From Rusavskia elegans (lineage: Eukaryota; Ascomycota; Lecanoromycetes; Teloschistales; Teloschistaceae): 64,000 nucleotides of DNA. The notes beneath the pieces were generated by a model, which saw only the letters and a list, made by a program, of their open reading frames with translations, was not told the origin of the DNA and did not search any database. Both the position numbers and the translations under genes were made by a program. Position 1 is the first letter of the stretch; each line of letters starts with the position of its first letter. The stretch is taken from positions 49,290 to 113,289 of the forward strand of contig SAUG01000158.1 in assembly GCA_011316305.1 (NCBI GenBank), given 5' to 3'. This document shows, in pieces, positions 58,030 through 64,000 of the stretch.

Positions 58030-61000
58030 TCAGAGTTTTACGCGAGCCCCACCAAACTCACATATAAATCTTGTAACTTTTTAACGCTATATAACCTTTC
58101 GATCTCTACTACTAATATAATCCTATCTGCCTTCGCCTAATTTAATTAAATTAAAGCTATATATAATCTTTTAAGCCTTTTATATTATAATATAAAAAAA
58201 TAACGATCGTACCGTTAAAAACCAGCGTAATTAATAGCGAATAGATTTCTAAAACGCCGTAGAAAATATCGTTAATAATATAATATAATCTTATAGGCTA
58301 CCGTCTAAAATAACTACGAAATAGATAGAAATAGCTATTAAAAAGGAAAAGGCTGCTAAAAATCGCGCCTAAAAAAATATAGCGAAAGCGGTTAAAATTG
58401 TAAAGTAGATATATTTTTAGGGCAGTATACGATTATAGACCAAACGAAAGATATATTATAGAACTAATTTATATTCCAGAAAGACTAGAATATAGTCTAG
58501 TAATAAAAGAAAAGAAAAAAGCGGGAAAGAATTAAAATCCGACGCGCTAGCGACGTTCTAGCGACTAGACGGCGAGTTTCGTTTCTAAACGTTTTAATTA
58601 TATATCTAAGATTTATATAACGCGTTTAACGTTTTATAATTATTTTTTTTTTAACGATATCGTTTCCGATATTATATTATATCTGTCTATATATTTATAG
58701 TATTTATTAAATAAATCTATTAATTTTATAGTTTACTATAAAAATTAAAAAAGATAAAAAAAAAGAATTACTCTGTAGCTATTATTATAATCGGTTTTCT
58801 TTTATATATAACTATATTTTAGTTATATAAATTTATATTAGAATAAAACTAAAAAAAATAGTATTACTAGAAATTGAATTTAGATTTTCTAGATAATAGT
58901 TTTTAATAAAATTATTCGGGTTTACTTCGTAAATCCGAATAAATTTACTAAAAACTATAGTATAGTCTAGACGTTCTATTATTATACTATAGTACTGTTA
59001 AATAAAAGTTATAACTTTATTTTAATATATATTTTTAAAGAAATATACTATATCTATAGATATATACTATATTTATATCTATATATATATAGCTTTTAGA
59101 TAATATTAGATAAAAATTCTAATAAATATAATTAAACCCGAATCTAATATAAATATTCGAAGATTTTAAATAGTAAATAAACGTTCGAAACGATACGATT
59201 CCGATATACTAGCGACGATATAATAATATTTTATTTAGTAAAAATTCTAATTTTCTATATTTTATTTATTCGAAAAGTTTTTTACCGTTTATATAAATTC
59301 TTTACTTTTATATATATAGATATATTTTCCCTACTATATATTAGATATTTATATTATATAACTAGCGATTATAGCGATATAAATCGTTTATTCCCTATCT
59401 TCGAATATTTAAAAGACTACTTTACTAATATTTACTCTAAATATAAAAAGAATAGAAAAAGTTTATTTAACTATAAAATAATATAGTTTCTTCTATTATA
59501 TTAGCTTAAAGCTAATTATAATAGATACTTTATTCCTTTAATTCGGTTATAAAATAAATAATAAATATTTATAGATTTACGGTTTAGAATAAAAAAAAAC
59601 TATTATTTAATAACTATAAATTTATAAAAAAGTTTATTTCGGATATTATAAATATTATTAAATATATCTATATTTTTAATACGATACTATATAATTTTAT
59701 ATAAGTATTTATAACTTTTAACTATTTCGCAGCGACGTTAAATTCTACTTTTAAACGTCTAGATATATATAAATACGTTAATTAAAATTTAATTCGAAAA
59801 AATAAAATTATATAGACTAAACTAATTGTTTTAAAATATAAACTTTATAAATATAAAATATAGTAGGCCGTTATTATCTCTAATTTTTTTTTATAAAATT
59901 TCGGCTTTCTTTTATATTTACTATTTCTATTTATTTTTTATTATAAAAGCTCCGTTCTATCGGTAGTATTTAGATTTCTATTTTTCGGGATAGATATTAC
60001 TAGTATCCCGGCGGTAGTATAGATATCTACTATAGTATTCTGTTCTACTATTATATTACGTCCGTTTTTCGGTCTAAAGTCTTTAAATATAATTTAATAA
60101 TTTTCTATATAAAGTAGATAATCGCTAATACGTTATTATAGAATCGGATAATATTCTATAAATTATAATATCTTCTATTATAGAAAGATACGAATTCTAT
60201 CTACTTCCGGCTAATACTATTTATTAGATTTCGGACGATAGACTGGATAGATTTACTTTAATATATATACCGACTTTAAAATATCCGACGCCGATAATTA
60301 AATAATCTATATCTACTATCGAGATTTCTTTATATAAATCGATATTTTCTTTATTTCTCTAGTTATTTCCGAAACCGATACGATCTTTTAGTAGACTATT
60401 CCGTATATTCGATAATTATAATAATAAAAAGCTATATCGAGTTACTTTTCTATATACTATTAAATAAAAGGAAAATATTTATTTATTTTCTATAATTCCG
60501 TTATAGTTTCCGTTAATTCTTTTATCTATTGTTCTATTATAGTTTCTATTAACTTTCCCGCGCGTAGTTTCGAAGGCGCCGGAAGTATCTAAATTCTAAT
60601 TCCTAGAAATTAGAATTACCGATATCTCGACCCTTTAAATAGTTTTTTTATTAAATAGTCTAATATTTTTCGATACTTTTAATTTCGTCTATAAATTTCT
60701 ATAAATTCTTTTCTCGGTAGTACTAAAATAGATTACTTTTTTAATACTATTTCCTCCGTCTATTATAGAATAAAAAGACAGCCTAGAATAGAAATATATA
60801 GTAAAACTAGGTCGGTTATATAAACGTAGGTATTTAAAAACTATAATATATAATCTATATTATAGTAAATAAAGTCTTTAATATTATAGATTTTATAGAA
60901 TAATATAAAAGAATTCATTAATTATAAATTTATTTCTAGATATATATATTATATATATACTCTATAAATATCTAACGCCTATAATTATAGTTTATTTTTA

Positions 61001-64000
61001 TTAAATTCTACTTTTTTTATACTTTTTTATTAAAAGGTTATTTTAATTATATACTTCGATAAATTTTTATATATTTTTAAAATTTTTTTATAATTACTAG
61101 AAATTATATTTCTTTAACTAACCCGTCTATTTAATTAGATATTTAGTTTTCAATTTCTTATTTTTTTTAGATTTTATAAACCTTTTATCTAAAATAGCTT
61201 CTACTTTCTATTTTTCTTTATTATCGATAAGGTCCGGTAATAGATATTCTAGTAGTTCGCTATTCTAGCGGTAATAGAATTTTTCTAATAAAGATATATA
61301 AAAGATATTATAGATTTTTAATTTAATTAGAAAAATTAACTGGTAAATTTAAAAATTTATATATTTCGAAATATAATATAGTTCTATAAATTTAGAAATA
61401 ATCTTTTTCGATTATTTAAATTTTAGGTTTTTTATAGATAATAGTATTTAATTATTAACTTTATATTCTATCGGTTAATATTTTTTATTATAGTAATTAA
61501 TCTAGTTTATTTAAATTTTATTCTAATTTATATATATCGATTTATATATCTTTTATAAATTTATAACTTTTTCTTTTACTACTAGTACCTTTATATTTTT
61601 TATTTTCTTTTCTACGGCGTTATTTTTAACGTCTTTAAATATTATATCTAGGTTGTAGTCTATAAATATTTTAAAAAAAAATATTTTTATAATATTATAT
61701 TCGCTATTATTATAGACGAATTTAGCTAAAAATAGAAATTTAGCCTAGTTCTTTTATTTTTTATAAATATATACTTTTAAATAATATTCTAGTAATTAAT
61801 TCTATTATTTAATCTATCTATTTATTTAAAGATAAAATATAGTATTTAAATAACGTTTAATCCTTAGATAATAGCAGACTTTCGACTAGAATTCGCTCGT
61901 AAATAGTAAACATCTATCGCTAATAATTCTATTAGAAATAAATCTTTTATATTAAAGTTTATTAATAATAAATTCTATAAAATCTTTTATATTAATTATT
62001 TTACGATAAAAAATATACCTCGCTATTTTAGTAAATCGATCGACGGCTATAAGTACTAAGTTTACTATATTTCGAAAGTATCGAATAGATAGTAATCTAG
62101 TAATAAAATCTATTACTATTTCCTTCTATAGTTATATAAAATATAAAAGATTCTAAAACTTTCTATATAGTTTATATCTATAGATTTTAATTCGTTAATA
62201 GATATTATATATTTCTATATATTTTCTAATATAATTAAATAGTTTTAGCTAGCTATAGCTATAACGAATAAGTAATAAAATTCGCTAATACCCGAAATAT
62301 TTAGCTATAAAATTATTATAGTATTTCGCTAGAAATTTTATATATAGTACTTTATCTTCGGATATATATAAGAATTTTTTATAAAAGAAAAAACTAGTCT
62401 CTACTTCTATATTTTATAGCCCGGCTTTTTTCTTCGATTTATATTAGATAGTCTATAAATATTTTTAAATATCGGTATTTCGACTTTATAACTAGATAAA
62501 TATATCGCGTATACTAGAAGTTATTTTACTATAAGCCGTTTTATTAATAGTAGCCTTCTATATCGTTTAATATAAAATATCTAAACTATAGTATATATTT
62601 TTAGTAATAGGGTTTATTCTATTATTATATCTTTTATCGGAAATAGTCGTTGCTAATCTATTACTACCGCGTCGGCAGCCTGTTATATCTGAAGGTATTT
62701 TCGATATATAAAATATATCGCGTTTTTTACTTAGTAGTAAAAGATTAATTCTATTATTTTTAGAATTTTTAGATTCTATAGAGAGTTTTCTAGGCCCTCT
62801 AGTTATACGCTCGCGTAAAATATAATTAACTCGAATTTTTTATATAATAAACGGTTTACTATTAGATTTATAGCTAGTAAAATTTAGCTTCCGCTAAAGT
62901 ATAAATAATATTATCTAGATTTAAAAATTAATATTTTTATAATCCGGCCTTCTAGAAAGTAGATTAACTAGATTAATTTTCTCTAGATAATAGAAGATAT
63001 TAAAATCTATAGCAGCCAATTTAATAACCTAGCGATATTATTAAATATTAAATTTTTTAATTTTTATAAAATCTTAAAAGTTATTATAATCTATCTAGAT
63101 CTTTATTATATATTTCGCGCCTTCGAAGTAATATTTCTATTATTCGAAAACTTTAATAATAGCGAGAAGTTCGGTATTATACGTCTTATAATTATATTCG
63201 GTAGAAATTATTTTCTTTTACTAAATATAACTAGGCGCTAGCGGCTATTTTTATTAGATTAAAATATAATTCTAGCTAATTCAATTTTAAAGATATTAGT
63301 TTTAATATAGATTTCTTTTTCTAGATCGAAATACTATATTATTCCGGTAATATCGAAAATACGTTTTAGTTTTTTAAAAGCCTTTTAGATTCTAATAGTC
63401 TAGTAAAACGGTTCCGATTTCTTTCCGGTTACGCTTTCTATAAGTAAATTTATTAGAAATATTACGTCCGCGACTCTATAGAGGTTCTATAGAGGGATTG
63501 GTTAAATAAACGAGTCTAATTATCTATAGCCGCCTATAGCCGATATAATCGTCCTTCCAGACGGGATTTTTAGCGGATAGCTACCTGTCAGCCTTTATAA
63601 CTACTTTTATTATATATATCGCTTATTATTTCTATAGATAGTTTCTTTCGTTAATCGTTAATATAATTATTAAATATATTTCTACTATTCTCTTTTTAAT
63701 TATTTTATAACGAAAATACTTTATAATATCGTAACCGTACCTCTACGGCTATATAGAATTAGTTATAATAACCTATACTAGAATTCCCTTACTATTTAGT
63801 AGCTCGGACTACGTCTACGGCTATAGTTAGGTTCGAGCGTAACGCCTTCTAATATATAGAGATATTATATTTTAACGATTTACTATATTAGTTTCGTTAT
63901 CCTAACCTATAGATCGAAGCGATATTATTAAAATAGTAATACTAAATATCTATAAAAGAAATAAAAGATCTTTAAAACTATAGATTATTTAGATAAATAT
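58030..64000. repeat. AT-rich RIP-degraded repeat block, continuing past the window
   Basis: From about 58030 to the end the sequence is dominated by ta, at, aa and tt steps. CA and TG dinucleotides are almost absent while CG is retained (for example taacgatcgtaccgtt near 58200). This is the signature of repeat-induced point mutation, which converts CpA to TpA in repeated DNA. No open frame above about 60 codons survives on either strand. Recognisable remnants are limited to the retroelement domains listed separately; 58030-61000 holds nothing I can identify. Confidence 0.9.
61070..63470 (-). mobile_element. Degraded chromodomain Ty3/gypsy retrotransposon (chromovirus) pol remnant
   Basis: Reading the minus strand and ignoring stops that can be explained by TGG-to-TAG-type changes, the domain order of a Ty3/gypsy pol appears. 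RT/RNase H connection at about 63250-63450 (KAFKKLKRIF...YFDLEKEIY). RNase H at about 62930-63230 (YNYKTYNTELLAIIKVFE, then NLVNLLSRRPDY). Integrase core near 61850-62140 (DFITRLLSIR then NLVLIAVDRFTKIARYI). A chromodomain at about 61070-61215 (KVEAILDKRFIKSK, KTKYLIK). The many in-frame stops make it non-functional. The reverse transcriptase proper is not visible before a compositional change near 63470. LTRs were not located. Confidence 0.75.

Noticed and set aside
58030..64000. CRISPR array, rRNA or organellar DNA as the explanation of the AT-rich block
   Set aside because: No regular repeats or rRNA motifs. CpA/TpG depletion with CpG retention and gypsy pol remnants fits RIP of nuclear transposons, not mitochondrial DNA.

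Overview
The window is nuclear DNA of a filamentous ascomycete (Pezizomycotina). Evidence: many 46-100 nt spliceosomal introns with GT...CTRAY...AG signals, fungal-specific families (Zn2Cys6 regulator, Pan1, Csi2-like, sphingolipid C9-methyltransferase), and an AT-rich right end with the CpA/TpG depletion typical of repeat-induced point mutation (RIP). A dothideomycete is my best guess, but this is inference. All gene models below were spliced by eye; exon junctions are stated where they were checked against conserved protein sequence.

Layout. 1-3931: 3' two-thirds of ECM29 (proteasome adaptor). 3932-5773: intergenic, with a decayed minus-strand gene at about 4562-4840. 5774-8710: Zn2Cys6 transcription factor whose zinc cluster is built from five exons, including 10-nt and 14-nt microexons. 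9866-14483 (-): PAN1 endocytic scaffold. 14640-15571 (-): broken festuclavine-dehydrogenase-like (NmrA-type) pseudogene. 15956-17309 (-): eIF3m. 17776-18802 (-): RPB11. 19328-20380: nitronate monooxygenase. 20457-21043 (-): seven-exon LSM5 with a GC-AG intron. 21329-25634: large DEDDy 3'-5' exonuclease with an internally repeated N-terminal half. 26245-28171 (-): RRM-like protein. 28846-30594 (-): sphingolipid C9-methyltransferase. 30994-32328 (-): multi-C2H2 zinc-finger protein. 32690-33061: relic of a RING/IBR-type protein. 34754-40905 (-): DH-BAR-SH3 Rho GEF (Tuba-like). 43476-44393: 2EXR/F-box-like protein. 44675-45796 (-): PEX10. 46017-47428: ERD1. 47674-47874: interrupted tRNA-like locus. 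48381-51291 (-): recyclin RCY1. 51670-52692 (-): Csi2-like membrane protein. 53173-54434: FCF1 with 7-nt and 6-nt microexons. 54479-54789 (-): partial unknown gene. 55555-55748: second interrupted tRNA-like locus. 56085-57713 (-): Na+/H+ antiporter. About 58030-64000: RIP-degraded repeat DNA with remains of a chromodomain Ty3/gypsy element on the minus strand.

Most genes are single-copy housekeeping functions: transcription (RPB11), translation (eIF3m), RNA processing (LSM5, FCF1), proteostasis (ECM29), peroxisome import (PEX10), Golgi/ER retention and recycling (ERD1, RCY1), and actin/endocytosis/polarity (PAN1, Rho GEF). They do not form a metabolic cluster. The accessory elements are the Zn2Cys6 factor, the pseudogenes, the tRNA-like loci and the RIP block.

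The most notable signal is exon architecture: several conserved genes need coding exons of 6-18 nt to restore invariant residues. The two related interrupted tRNA-like loci, and the internally duplicated exonuclease, are the most likely undescribed items.
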